64,000 bases of DNA from an uncultured Prevotellaceae bacterium (GCA_900318685.1 ONLL01000009.1:49846-113845), one strand, 5' to 3'; numbered from the stretch's first letter, positions 51,483-59,561 are shown. The notes: a model not told the origin generated them from the sequence alone. Translations and numbers: made by a program.

Positions 51483-52751
51483 ATGGACAAACAATTATTA
51501 AAACAAATACTTCGGGAGAATCAACAGGAAGTAGAGCGATATGAGGTTGTGCCAAGAGATTTGCAACTTGACGGATTTCCCTGCCGCGTGCTTGTCGGCG
51601 TACGACGAGCAGGAAAATCGTTTATGCTCTATCACATGATTCAACAAATGTTGGCATCTGGGCACAAGTGGGATGAGATACTATACCTTAACTTTGAGGA
51701 TGAGAGACTTGACAACTTCAGTTCCGATGACTTTAACTGCTTGCTGGAATGCCATCAGGAAATGTATGGGAAGCGGCCAATGATGTTTCTCGATGAGATA
51801 CAAAATATTGAAGGATGGCATAAGTTTGCCCGACGAATGGCTGACAGCAAATACACCATCTTTATTACTGGCTCGAATGCAAAGATGCTTTCTGGCGAAA
51901 TCAATACGACTTTGGGAGGACGCTTCTTGACAGCAGAAATCTACCCCTATAGCTTTAAGGAGTATCTTGCTGTCCACCAAGTGCCTACCATTGACCTCGA
52001 CATGCTCACTACTGAGGAGCGAGCAACTTTGGTACGCAGATTTGATGAATACCTGCACTTCGGAGGATTGCCAGCCGCAGCACTCCTGCCAGCCAAGCGC
52101 AACTATCTGAGCAGCGTCTATCAGAAGATATACTTAGGTGACATTATTGCCCGTAATAAGATCACGAACGTGGCAGGTATACGTGTGCTTATAAGGAAAA
52201 TGGCCGAGAGCGTATGCCGTGCCATATCTTACAACCGTATCAACAACCTCCTGTCAAGTGTCGGAGGTAAGCTAAGCCTTGCCACAACCATCAAATACGT
52301 TGAATACAGCGAAAACGCGTGGCTACTTCTCAGACTTAAGAATTATGCCACCAGCCTGGCAGATAAGGAGAGCAATTGCAAGTATTATTTCATCGACAAT
52401 GGTATTCTTGGTTTGTTTCTCATCGACAAAGACACGATGCTGCTGGAAAACCTCGTTGCACTTCAGCTGTTCCTTCTTTATGGGCACGATATAGACAACG
52501 AACGCGTATTCTTTTATCAAGACGGCTACGAGGTTGACTTCTACGTTCCTGAGGACGAGTTGGCTATCCAGGTAAGTTTCTCTCTTCGTGATGACGAAAC
52601 CCGCAAGCGTGAAACAGAAGCCTTGCAAAAACTGCCCAAAAGGCTACCCTGTGGCCAGCGACTTATCTTGACCTACGATGAAGAAACCAGCATTACCGAC
52701 CAGCACGGCATCATACAAGTCATGCCCGTCTGGAAATGGCTGCTGATGTAG
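51483..52751 (+). CDS. AAA ATPase with DUF4143 domain
   Basis: 422 residues from ATG 51483. Walker A GVRRAGKS and Walker B PMMFLDEIQ, a sensor-like ITGSNAKML, then a C-terminal DUF4143 nuclease-like fold region (YYFIDNGILGLFLIDKDTML; FFYQDGYEVDFYVP). This family is abundant and often spreads between genomes; its role is unclear, with some members in stress or toxin-antitoxin-like settings. The gene is a single transcription unit and more A/T-rich than its neighbours, suggesting acquisition. Not part of the par operon, from which it diverges. Confidence 0.92.
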   Translation: MDKQLLKQILRENQQEVERYEVVPRDLQLDGFPCRVLVGVRRAGKSFMLYHMIQQMLASGHKWDEILYLNFEDERLDNFSSDDFNCLLECHQEMYGKRPMMFLDEIQNIEGWHKFARRMADSKYTIFITGSNAKMLSGEINTTLGGRFLTAEIYPYSFKEYLAVHQVPTIDLDMLTTEERATLVRRFDEYLHFGGLPAAALLPAKRNYLSSVYQKIYLGDIIARNKITNVAGIRVLIRKMAESVCRAISYNRINNLLSSVGGKLSLATTIKYVEYSENAWLLLRLKNYATSLADKESNCKYYFIDNGILGLFLIDKDTMLLENLVALQLFLLYGHDIDNERVFFYQDGYEVDFYVPEDELAIQVSFSLRDDETRKRETEALQKLPKRLPCGQRLILTYDEETSITDQHGIIQVMPVWKWLLM

Positions 52752-52839
52752 TACGCATACGATATCATCGACATGATGACAGAATGATAAAGAGAAATGA
52801 AGAAAAAGTTGAGGAGAAGTCACATTCTTAACCCATTCT

Positions 52840-52871
52840 TTTGGTCATCTTTCAAAAAAGCACTACCTTTG
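52840..52871 (+). promoter_or_regulatory. surE promoter
   Basis: TTTG 52840-52843 and TACCTTTG 52864-52871, a 20-bp gap. The upstream in-frame start at 52841 lies within the promoter, so ATG 52895 is the real start. Confidence 0.82.
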
Positions 52872-52894
52872 CAGTCCTTATAGACAACAACGAC

Positions 52895-53671
52895 ATGAAC
52901 AGACCACTGATATTGATATCCAACGACGATGGCTACCAGGCTAAGGGAATACGATGCCTGGTGGATATGGTGAAGGACCTGGGCAACATCATCGTCTGTG
53001 CGCCCGAAGGCCCCAGGTCGGGCTTTGCCTGCGCCTTCTCAGCCACTAAGCCGCTTACCATTACGCTGCGCGAAGAACAGCCAGGTGTGCAAATCTGGTC
53101 GTGCAGCGGCACACCCGTTGACTGTGTGAAGATGGCGCTCCACGACATTGTGCCACGACGCCCCGACCTCGTGCTAGGCGGCATCAACCACGGCGACAAC
53201 GGCTCCGTGAACACCCACTATAGCGGCACGATGGGCGTGGTGATGGAAGGCTGCATGAAGTATATCCCTAGTGTGGCCTATTCGCTCTGCGACCACCACG
53301 ACGATGCCGACTTCGAGCCTCTGCGCCCTTATATAGAGAAGTATACTAGGCTAGTGCTCAGCCAAGGGCTGCCAAAGGGGGTATGCCTCAACATCAACTT
53401 CCCGCTATTGGCCGAGGGCGACAGCGACTATCGTGGTGTGAAGGTGTGCCGCATGGCATTTGGAACGTGGTCGAACGAAGTCACGAAGTGCCACCATCCT
53501 CGTGGCTACGACTACTACTGGATGGTGGGCCACTACGAGAACGATGAGCCCGAGGCCGAGGACACCGACAACTGGGCTCTCAATCACGGTTACGTAGCCA
53601 TCACTCCCACCCACATGGACGTCACTGCCTACGAAGCAATCCCACAAATCAAGAAGTGGGAAACCGCCTAA
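52895..53671 (+). CDS. surE: 5'/3'-nucleotidase SurE
   Basis: 258 residues. It opens with MNRPLILISNDDGYQAKGI, where the NDDG aspartates bind the metal. It continues with CAPEGPRSG, WSCSGTPVDCVKMAL, and LVLGGINHGDNGSVNTHYSG, typical of SurE. It dephosphorylates nucleoside monophosphates in the cytosol. lpxB follows after 37 bp of heptamer repeat, in the same direction, a common Bacteroidota pairing. Confidence 0.95.
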   Translation: MNRPLILISNDDGYQAKGIRCLVDMVKDLGNIIVCAPEGPRSGFACAFSATKPLTITLREEQPGVQIWSCSGTPVDCVKMALHDIVPRRPDLVLGGINHGDNGSVNTHYSGTMGVVMEGCMKYIPSVAYSLCDHHDDADFEPLRPYIEKYTRLVLSQGLPKGVCLNINFPLLAEGDSDYRGVKVCRMAFGTWSNEVTKCHHPRGYDYYWMVGHYENDEPEAEDTDNWALNHGYVAITPTHMDVTAYEAIPQIKKWETA

Positions 53672-53677
53672 AAAAAT

Positions 53678-53705
53678 CTCAAACCTCAAATCTCAAACCT
53701 CAAAT
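53678..53705. repeat. Heptamer array (CTCAAAC/CTCAAAT) between surE and lpxB
   Basis: Exactly four units: CTCAAAC, CTCAAAT, CTCAAAC, CTCAAAT. It fills most of the 37-bp gap and ends 3 bases before the TTG start of lpxB, so no ordinary purine-rich ribosome binding site is present. Confidence 0.85.
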
Positions 53706-53708
53706 CCC

Positions 53709-54863
53709 TTGAAGTACTACCTCATAGCCGGCGAAGCCAGTGGCGACCTGCACGCCTCACGATTGATGCAGGAACTAAAGAAACAAGACACGGAAGCCGA
53801 GTTCCGCTTCTACGGAGGCGACCAAATGCAGGCCGCTGGCGGCACGATGGTGCGCCACTACCGCAAACTAGCCTATATGGGCTTCGTCACTGTGCTGCTG
53901 CACCTGCCCACCATCTTGACGAACATGCGACGGGCGAAGCAGGACATCAGCAACTGGAAGCCCGACGTAGTGATACTTGTCGACTACCCAGGCTTCAACC
54001 TCAGCATCGCCAAGTTCGTCCACGAGAAAGCCCTGTGCCCAGTCTACTACTACATCTCCCCCAAGCTTTGGGCGTGGAAGGAATATCGCATCAAGAACAT
54101 CAAGCGCGATGTCAACGAGCTATTCAGCATCCTGCCTTTCGAAGTGCCATTCTTCGAGCAGAAGCACCACTACCCCATCCACTATGTAGGCAACCCCACG
54201 AAGGAAGAGGTAAATCGCTTCCAGGAAGAGTACAACGAGGACTTCCAGCAATTCTGTCATCGCACAGGCCTCAATCCCCAGAAAAAGATCATTGCACTAC
54301 TGGCTGGCAGTCGTAAGCAGGAGATCAAGGAGAACCTGCCTGCCATGATGGAGATGGCCCGTCAATTCCCTGACTATCAGTTTGTGCTGGCCGGCGCACC
54401 TGCCATTGACGACAAATTTTATGCATCCTTCCTGCAGAAGTCCGACGAGACGCTCTCGCTGGTGCGGCTGGTAAAGAACGACACCTATGCGCTGCTCTCC
54501 CATGCCCATGCAGCCCTTGTCACCAGCGGTACGGCAACGCTCGAGACCGCCCTCTTCCGCGTGCCGCAAGTGGTATGCTACAGGACTTCCCACCCCCGTT
54601 TCTTCGGCTGGCTGCGAAAACAGCTCCTGAAGGTGAAGTACGTCTCACTGGTCAACCTCATTACCGACCGTGAGGTGGTGCAAGAACTTGTTGCCGACAC
54701 CTTCTCCATCGAGAGCATCAACCGTGAGTTCACTCCCCTTCTGCCTGACGACAGTCCTCAGCGTTTGCAGATGTTGCAAGGCTATGAAGAGGTGAACCAA
54801 CGCTTGGGCAATACCAATGCACCAGAGGAGGCCGCTCGCATCATGACTGGTCTGTTGCAGTAG
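53709..54863 (+). CDS. lpxB: Lipid-A-disaccharide synthase LpxB, TTG start
   Basis: 384 residues. Starts TTG-AAG-TAC (MKYYLIAGEASGDLHASRLM); the next ATG would remove the essential GEASGD motif, so TTG is the likely start. Other LpxB landmarks: DYPGFNLSIAKFVH, YYISPKLWAWKEYRIKNIKR, FYGGDQMQAAGG and LVTSGTATLETAL. It condenses UDP-diacylglucosamine with lipid X in lipid A synthesis at the inner-membrane face. The start follows directly on a heptamer repeat. Confidence 0.95.
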   Translation: MKYYLIAGEASGDLHASRLMQELKKQDTEAEFRFYGGDQMQAAGGTMVRHYRKLAYMGFVTVLLHLPTILTNMRRAKQDISNWKPDVVILVDYPGFNLSIAKFVHEKALCPVYYYISPKLWAWKEYRIKNIKRDVNELFSILPFEVPFFEQKHHYPIHYVGNPTKEEVNRFQEEYNEDFQQFCHRTGLNPQKKIIALLAGSRKQEIKENLPAMMEMARQFPDYQFVLAGAPAIDDKFYASFLQKSDETLSLVRLVKNDTYALLSHAHAALVTSGTATLETALFRVPQVVCYRTSHPRFFGWLRKQLLKVKYVSLVNLITDREVVQELVADTFSIESINREFTPLLPDDSPQRLQMLQGYEEVNQRLGNTNAPEEAARIMTGLLQ

Positions 54864-54950
54864 TGACTCTCTGCCCTCGCTGTGAATATACTTGACAAAT
54901 ACCCTCTCATATTTTTTATAATCTCGAGCTACAAATCCTTTGGTCTGTTT

Positions 54951-55595
54951 TTAACCAATTATCTTGACATCAAAGAAAAGCTCAAACATCGCACGATAGG
55001 CTTCTGCCTTCTTGGCAAAGGCTAAAGGATAAGCACGGGAGGACGAGGGGAGGCGATAGAGCACCATTGAGAGACCATCTTGGTTGCAGATATTGGGGAT
55101 GGGGACTGCAGCATTGACCTGCGGCCGAGTCTCAATAAGGAGCGTGTCGCAGATGGTATCGGTGGCTTTCTCTCCCGTAGTGACGACTGCTCGCAGATGA
55201 GGCAGACGAGCTATCAGCGCCTGTATATCGGTAGGTTCCACCACTTCAAGGAACTTGTCGGAGGCATTGTCCTTCAGCCTTCGGACGGCAGTAGAAGTAT
55301 CGAAGAAAGCGATACCCTTCTCCTGACAGAAGGCAACAATCTCCTCCAGCTTAAAGCACTTGGCCTTCTCATCTACGAAGTGGTTGCGATTGCCAAAGAA
55401 CACTTCGCCCTCGATGCGCCAGTGGTCGTTGATGAAGTTGGGATAATAGAAGTCCATGCACCATCGCTTACGCTGTGGCGGAAAGCTGCCCAAAAACAGC
55501 ACTTTGGCACTCACGGGCAGAAAGGGGCGCAGCGGATGATACTCCACCTCATCTGTGCTGCGCAAGATGTTTTCCGTGTTGAGATACGTATTCAT
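54951..55595 (-). CDS. Uracil-DNA glycosylase superfamily protein
   Basis: 214 residues from ATG 55595. Motif A-like VLFLGSFPPQRKR, conserved FYYPNFINDHWRI and FFDTSTAVRRLKDN, and motif B-like YRLPSSSRAYPL fit the UDG/MUG-type fold (single-domain, no Fe-S cysteine cluster visible). Likely removes uracil or mismatched bases from DNA. A TACCTTTG box ends only 5 bases before the start codon, so the transcript may be leaderless, or the first promoter-like box is a coincidence. The reading frame extends upstream to 55631, but that would put the promoter inside the gene. Confidence 0.8.
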   Translation of the reverse strand: MNTYLNTENILRSTDEVEYHPLRPFLPVSAKVLFLGSFPPQRKRWCMDFYYPNFINDHWRIEGEVFFGNRNHFVDEKAKCFKLEEIVAFCQEKGIAFFDTSTAVRRLKDNASDKFLEVVEPTDIQALIARLPHLRAVVTTGEKATDTICDTLLIETRPQVNAAVPIPNICNQDGLSMVLYRLPSSSRAYPLAFAKKAEAYRAMFELFFDVKIIG

Positions 55596-55600
55596 GAGCG

Positions 55601-55608
55601 CAAAGGTA
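55601..55608 (-). promoter_or_regulatory. Candidate promoter -7 box for a leaderless transcript
   Basis: TACCTTTG on the minus strand, ending 5 nt before ATG 55595. The start of transcription would fall at or next to the start codon. Confidence 0.6.
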
Positions 55609-55648
55609 CAAAATAAAGAGTAAAAAGCCATATGTTTACTCGTTTTTA

Positions 55649-55680
55649 TTTGGTTTTTTCCTTGCTTCTTCGTAACTTTG
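55649..55680 (+). promoter_or_regulatory. Promoter for the TPR gene
   Basis: TTTG 55649-55652 and TAACTTTG 55673-55680 with a 20-bp gap, a full consensus; the start codon is ATG 55712. Confidence 0.85.
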
Positions 55681-55711
55681 CACCATAGAAACCCATAATT
55701 GCGACATAGAA

Positions 55712-56656
55712 ATGACCGTAAAAGAAGTATTCGAGCTGCGGAAGCAGGGAAAAATTGAGGAGGCCTACGAGACCATCCGCCCTATGTATGCCGTACATCA
55801 AGGCAAGTACACCACGCTATGTATGTTCTGGACGGCGAGCGACATACTGAAAAAGCGTGTCAAAGAGCAACGTCTGGACGAGGCCGAGAAGATATTCAAA
55901 GCTCTGCTTCGCATCCTTCCCAACATTGACGACCACGACGGCAGGGCTCGCAGCAGTATCCTCCATGAAGCTGTCTTGCTCGACAAAGAGATCAAGACGT
56001 TCTGCGTGCTCGACTTCGTGGAACAGTTGAAGGTGGAACAGCTGAGCGACGAGGACTGGAAGAGCATCACACCCCTCCCCTCGCAGACAGGACAGGCGAG
56101 CAAATTCAACATTCCCTCCGTGGCCCAGCAGCTGCTCACCTGTGCCTTTCACGAGATACAGGAAGAGCCCACCGCTGACAACGCTCTCAAAGTCATGCCG
56201 CTGCTGGAGGAGGCCATGCGTCGCCGTCCGCGCGACAAGAACAACCAGCGATATATGGCTGTCATCTACCGTATCATGGGCCAACGGGAGAAGGCCGTCG
56301 ACATCTATCGCCTGCTGCTCACACGTTACCACGACAGCTACCTCTATGCCGAACTAGCAGAACTGACCGATGACCTAGGACAGAAAGCAGCCTTGCTCTG
56401 CAGCGCCATCAAGAACCAGCGGCAGGAGCAGTTCTGTTCGGGCTACCGTCTCGACCTTGCCCGTCTTCTTATGGACCGCGACAAGCCAAAGGCTGCCTAC
56501 GAACTACAGAAGTGCATCGCCACCCGCCAGTCGCAAGGTTTCCACCCCACCCGCGAGATGCAGCAGATGCTCTCACAACTCGCTGGCGTGCAGCCCTCCA
56601 CCGACACTGAGCAACTCGCGTTCTATCAGCGGATGATCGAAAAGTTCAACCGCTAA
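55712..56656 (+). CDS. TPR-like helical-repeat protein of unknown function
   Basis: 314 residues, no signal peptide or membrane segment. It starts MTVKEVFELRKQGKIEEAYE, followed by helix pairs such as EAEKIFKALLRILPNIDDHD and MAVIYRIMGQREKAVDIYRL, then LLLTRYHDSYLYAELAELTD, in the TPR style. The cysteines are not in a recognisable motif. I have seen proteins with this kind of N-terminus annotated only as TPR proteins; I cannot assign a function. Strong own promoter; followed by the RAYT gene after a hairpin repeat. Confidence 0.7.
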   Translation: MTVKEVFELRKQGKIEEAYETIRPMYAVHQGKYTTLCMFWTASDILKKRVKEQRLDEAEKIFKALLRILPNIDDHDGRARSSILHEAVLLDKEIKTFCVLDFVEQLKVEQLSDEDWKSITPLPSQTGQASKFNIPSVAQQLLTCAFHEIQEEPTADNALKVMPLLEEAMRRRPRDKNNQRYMAVIYRIMGQREKAVDIYRLLLTRYHDSYLYAELAELTDDLGQKAALLCSAIKNQRQEQFCSGYRLDLARLLMDRDKPKAAYELQKCIATRQSQGFHPTREMQQMLSQLAGVQPSTDTEQLAFYQRMIEKFNR

Positions 56657-56665
56657 AGTCCCCTA

Positions 56666-56686
56666 TGCCGCAACACCGTTGCGGCA
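56666..56686. repeat. REP-like hairpin upstream of the RAYT gene
   Basis: Perfect 9-bp stem TGCCGCAAC / GTTGCGGCA around an ACC loop, followed by an A-rich tail ending in AAAAGGAGC, which supplies the ribosome binding site for ATG 56708. The same hairpin-plus-tail recurs inside the gene at 57111. Confidence 0.8.
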
Positions 56687-56707
56687 AAAAAACAAAGAAA
56701 AGGAGCT

Positions 56708-57724
56708 ATGGACTGGGAAGCCTTCAAGAAACACCAACCATTCGCCGGCGAGAAGAAACCATCAATGCTCCGGCGGCGGGTAGGCCACGATTATGAGTCA
56801 CGACGCATCTATCTCATCACCATGACCGTAGAGGGGAGGCGTCCGCTGCTAGGCACTCTCGTTGGGAATGCCGATGCCCTCGATGGCAGCCCCGAGGCTC
56901 CAAGGATAGAGCCATCCCCATTAGGCTGGGAAGTGCAACGCTGCTGGTTTTCCATTCATGAGCATTACCCAGAGGTGGAGGTGCTGGCACTACAGCTGAT
57001 GCCCGACCACCTGCACGGCATTCTCTTCGTCACCCAACAGATGGAGCAACACCTAGGAATAGTGCTCAAAGGCTTCAAAACCGGCTGCAACCAGGCTTAC
57101 CGTTCGTCTATGCCGCAACAATGTTGCAGCAAAGTAAACGAAAAGGGAACAGGCTTCCTCTTTGCCCGCAACTACAATGACCACATACTAGAAGGAAAGG
57201 GCGAACTGGACCGCTGGCGTGCTTATCTGAGTGACAATCCCCGCCGTTTGGCCGTTCGCAGGGCGCACCCAGACTACTTTCGCGTGCGCTTTGGAGTGAG
57301 CATCGGCAGCCAAAACTACGCCGCCATCGGCAACCGTTTCCTACTACAACACCCGGAGAAGATACAGGTACAATGCTCTCGGAGCCTCACTGACGAGCAA
57401 GTGGCGGCAACCGTGGAGCGAATGCTAGCGAAGGCTCGCAGCGGGGCCATTCTCGTGTCGCCTGCCATATCGAAGGGCGAGCAGATGGTGATGCGGGCTG
57501 CGCTCGACGCACGACTGCCGCTTATATTCCTCACACCTTGGGGCTTCAATGACTTCTCCCGTCCAGGACACCAATACTATGAGGCCTGTGCCGAGGGCCG
57601 TTTCCTTATACTCGCACCATGGGAGCACCAGAACCAGCGCATCCCCCTGACTCGAGAGATGTGCCTGCAGCTCAACACCATGACGGAGAATATCTGCGCA
57701 CACAACTCCATAACAGCAGTATGA
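56708..57724 (+). CDS. REP-associated tyrosine transposase (RAYT, Y1 HUH family) with C-terminal extra domain
   Basis: 338 residues. N-terminal domain DYESRRIYLITMTVEGRRPL, the HUH motif LMPDHLHGILF (H101, H103) and the catalytic tyrosine Y156 in FARNYNDHILEGKGELDRWR give a Y1 transposase like those that mobilise REP hairpins. A second hairpin copy (57111-57131) lies in frame and encodes about residues 134-147 (SMPQQCCSKVNEK), in the loop between the helix KGFKTGCNQAY and the catalytic tyrosine. Residues about 195-335 form an additional domain with GAILVSPAISKGEQMVMRAA and LPLIFLTPWGF, Rossmann/DprA-like in appearance; its function is unknown. Confidence 0.85.
   Translation: MDWEAFKKHQPFAGEKKPSMLRRRVGHDYESRRIYLITMTVEGRRPLLGTLVGNADALDGSPEAPRIEPSPLGWEVQRCWFSIHEHYPEVEVLALQLMPDHLHGILFVTQQMEQHLGIVLKGFKTGCNQAYRSSMPQQCCSKVNEKGTGFLFARNYNDHILEGKGELDRWRAYLSDNPRRLAVRRAHPDYFRVRFGVSIGSQNYAAIGNRFLLQHPEKIQVQCSRSLTDEQVAATVERMLAKARSGAILVSPAISKGEQMVMRAALDARLPLIFLTPWGFNDFSRPGHQYYEACAEGRFLILAPWEHQNQRIPLTREMCLQLNTMTENICAHNSITAV
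57111..57131. repeat. REP-like hairpin inside the RAYT gene
   Basis: Stem TGCCGCAAC / GTTGCAGCA (one mismatch), loop AAT. The flanks also match the upstream copy (CTA before; AAGTAAACGAAAAGG after, versus AAAAAAACAAAGAAAAGG). Read in frame as part of the transposase. Confidence 0.78.
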
Positions 57725-57898
57725 AGCCTTCAGAACGCATCTCTCAAGCCCTTGTTGGATACAAACTCCATTTGAAAGGACAAAGAAAATGCAGGGAAAA
57801 ATTACGACCTCCACGGTCGAAAACGTTCTCCTGCCTTTTTCGAGGCTCTGACTCGTTTCGTTTGTTATAGAGCCTATCTCATATAAATATTTAAGGTG

Positions 57899-58039
57899 AT
57901 GAAACGGCTCGAAGAGCTCTACCCTACCTTCAACATGACGAAGATGGCTGATGTGGAACTGGGAAGGCGGCTCTCCAAGATGGGCTATGAGCGCAAACGC
58001 AACAGCAAAGGGTCGGCCTTTGTGCTGCAAGAGCTATGA
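57899..58039 (+). pseudogene. C-terminal remnant of a DUF3874/VirE-type mobile-element protein
   Basis: A 46-codon frame encodes MKRLEELYPTFNMTKMADVE, then LGRRLSKMGYERKRNSKGSA and FVLQEL. This resembles the extreme C-terminus of Bacteroidota DUF3874/virulence-associated-E proteins (YPxF...LGRxLxxxGYExK...GxAY). The rest of that protein is absent; 57725-57898 contains no coherent frame. I interpret it as a deletion remnant of an integrated element, downstream of the RAYT. Confidence 0.5.
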
Positions 58040-58048
58040 TGCGCAGAA

Positions 58049-58135
58049 GTAAAACAACTTGTTTTACCTTCGCTAAGTACCTACTTAGGTCAGCTAAAGT
58101 GGCACTTTTGATAAGTAAAACAAGTTGTTTTACTT
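58049..58135. repeat. Two 19-23 bp palindromes, 47 bp apart
   Basis: GTAAAACAA-C-TTGTTTTAC (58049-58067) and GTAAAACAA-G-TTGTTTTAC (58115-58133; extended by AA/TT on each side to 58113-58135). Each is self-complementary, and the two copies are mutual reverse complements. They lie just after the DUF3874-like remnant, as regulatory or recombination sites of a former mobile element might. Confidence 0.75.
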
Positions 58136-58247
58136 TCAGTGTAGGTAGTGTAAGATGCCACAACCACCTACACAGCATCTACCAACCTGGATATTAAACA
58201 ATTAAACACAATAGTGTAAGATAAACCAAAATGCAACTTAAAAAAAT

Positions 58248-58409
58248 ATGGCAGTACATATCAGACTTATCAGGAACAACATCCAGCGCCACATCAAACG
58301 CATCGTATGTGGCTTCCTCCCCGCCGGACACCGCACTCGCAGCCACCACATCCTCTATGACTTCTGCGAAGGCGTGAAAGCCATCTGGCAGATAGGCTTC
58401 AAGCCCTAG
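58248..58409 (+). CDS. Small hypothetical reading frame next to mobile-element debris
   Basis: 53 codons (MAVHIRLIRNNIQRHIKRIV, then CGFLPAGHRTRSHHILYDFC). A competing frame from ATG 58231 gives 48 residues. Neither has a recognisable family, and there is only weak ribosome-binding sequence. It overlaps the 3' end of the convergent BASS gene by 11 bases. It may be a fragment; low confidence that it is translated. Confidence 0.25.
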   Translation: MAVHIRLIRNNIQRHIKRIVCGFLPAGHRTRSHHILYDFCEGVKAIWQIGFKP

Positions 58410-59418
58410 TCTCCTTCCGCTTCTGCCAGATCTCGACGGAATTGACGATGTTTTGCCATAGGATATAGCAGCCTGGACCTACGCTGGAGAGGGGATTCAG
58501 ATAGGTATATGCCATCCAGATGGCAAAGGCGGTGTTCTTCTGCCCCAAGGCCTGACCCGCCTCCTGCGTTCGTCCGAAGTAATGGCCTATGTAGCGGCCC
58601 ACGGCAAACTGGATGATACAGAGCACCAGTCCCAGCAAGGCAATGGCAATGAGTAGTCCGACGGAAGCCTGGGCATGAACAATATTCTTGACTGTAGTCC
58701 CCGTTACGATCATCAACGAGCAGGCCCAAAGGTAGAACGACAGGTCGCGGACGGCGATAATGCGCTGGTGTAGACGATGAAAGTGATGCTTCACCACATA
58801 AGCCAGCAACATGGGCACCACCAGCAGTGTTACCACCTGATAGAGAATCTTCCAAAAAGCAGAGACAAACGACACATCGCTGCCTTTCTCAATCATGGGG
58901 AAGCAGACGGGCACAAGCAGCACCGTCAGGAAGTTCGACAGGAAGGTGTAGGTGGTCGTTTGTTCGAGTGAGCCACCCAGCTTCTGCGTGACTACTGCTG
59001 CTGCGGTCGCACAAGGGGCAATGATGCACATCAGCAACGACTCCAACAAGATGAGGGATGAGAGATGGGAAGTGAGGGGTGATGTCTGGCGAAGGAGGAT
59101 GATGGCCATGACAATGGCCACGAAGAGCAAGTTGAACAATAGCACCCAGAAATGCCACCATACTGGGCGCATCTTGTGGAAGTCGACCTTACAGAACGTG
59201 ACGAAGAGCACCAAGAACATGAACATTGGCAGTATGGCATCCATCAACGGCGAGAAAAACTGCGCAGCGTCGTCTAACTGCGGCACGAAGGCAAAGATCA
59301 GATAGATAATCGCCCCCAGCCCCATGGCCACGGGCAGCGTCCAGTCCTTCAGTAGTCTTAAAAGTACTTGACTATAACCTCCCACTGAACAAAGATGTTT
59401 CGTTTCAGTTTTCTTCAT
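58399..59418 (-). CDS. Bile acid:sodium symporter (BASS)-family transporter
   Basis: 339 residues from Met 59418 (or two more from 59424). About nine to ten hydrophobic segments include LPVAMGLGAIIYLIFAFVPQ, DAILPMFMFLVLFVTF, IIAPCATAAAVVTQKLGG and ALGQKNTAFAIWMAYTYLNP; the last is the conserved GxQNxxxA-like segment of the family. It probably moves an organic anion with sodium. The loop RQTSPLTSHLSSLILLES after the third or fourth segment is encoded by a heptamer array (59050-59084), an in-frame insertion. It has its own promoter, divergent from the DUF4332 gene. Confidence 0.88.
   Translation of the reverse strand: MKKTETKHLCSVGGYSQVLLRLLKDWTLPVAMGLGAIIYLIFAFVPQLDDAAQFFSPLMDAILPMFMFLVLFVTFCKVDFHKMRPVWWHFWVLLFNLLFVAIVMAIILLRQTSPLTSHLSSLILLESLLMCIIAPCATAAAVVTQKLGGSLEQTTTYTFLSNFLTVLLVPVCFPMIEKGSDVSFVSAFWKILYQVVTLLVVPMLLAYVVKHHFHRLHQRIIAVRDLSFYLWACSLMIVTGTTVKNIVHAQASVGLLIAIALLGLVLCIIQFAVGRYIGHYFGRTQEAGQALGQKNTAFAIWMAYTYLNPLSSVGPGCYILWQNIVNSVEIWQKRKETRA
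59050..59084. repeat. In-frame heptamer array inside the BASS transporter
   Basis: Five units, somewhat degenerate: GATGAGG, GATGAGA, GATGGGA, AGTGAGG, GGTGATG. On the coding strand it gives the serine/threonine/leucine loop SPLTSHLSSLIL between membrane segments. Confidence 0.65.
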
Positions 59419-59440
59419 CTGCAATCAGTCTTTGAGTGTG

Positions 59441-59472
59441 CAAAGTTACAACTTTTCTCTCTTTAGTACAAA
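59441..59472 (-). promoter_or_regulatory. BASS transporter promoter
   Basis: On the minus strand TTTG (59472-59469) and TAACTTTG (59448-59441), a 20-bp gap, full consensus. The start codon is about 22 bp downstream. Confidence 0.82.
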
Positions 59473-59529
59473 TAATTGAAGGGAAAAACAACAACTTTGT
59501 ATTCAAAGTTGCTAATAATCATTAATAAA

Positions 59530-59561
59530 TTTGGTGCTTCCGACAATAATGCGTAACTTTG
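59530..59561 (+). promoter_or_regulatory. DUF4332 gene promoter
   Basis: TTTG 59530-59533 and TAACTTTG 59554-59561, a 20-bp gap; start codon at 59608. Divergent from the BASS promoter. Confidence 0.85.

Noticed and set aside
51483-52751. Defence-system ATPase
   Set aside because: DUF4143 ATPases are widespread and no nuclease, methylase or other defence partner lies next to it.
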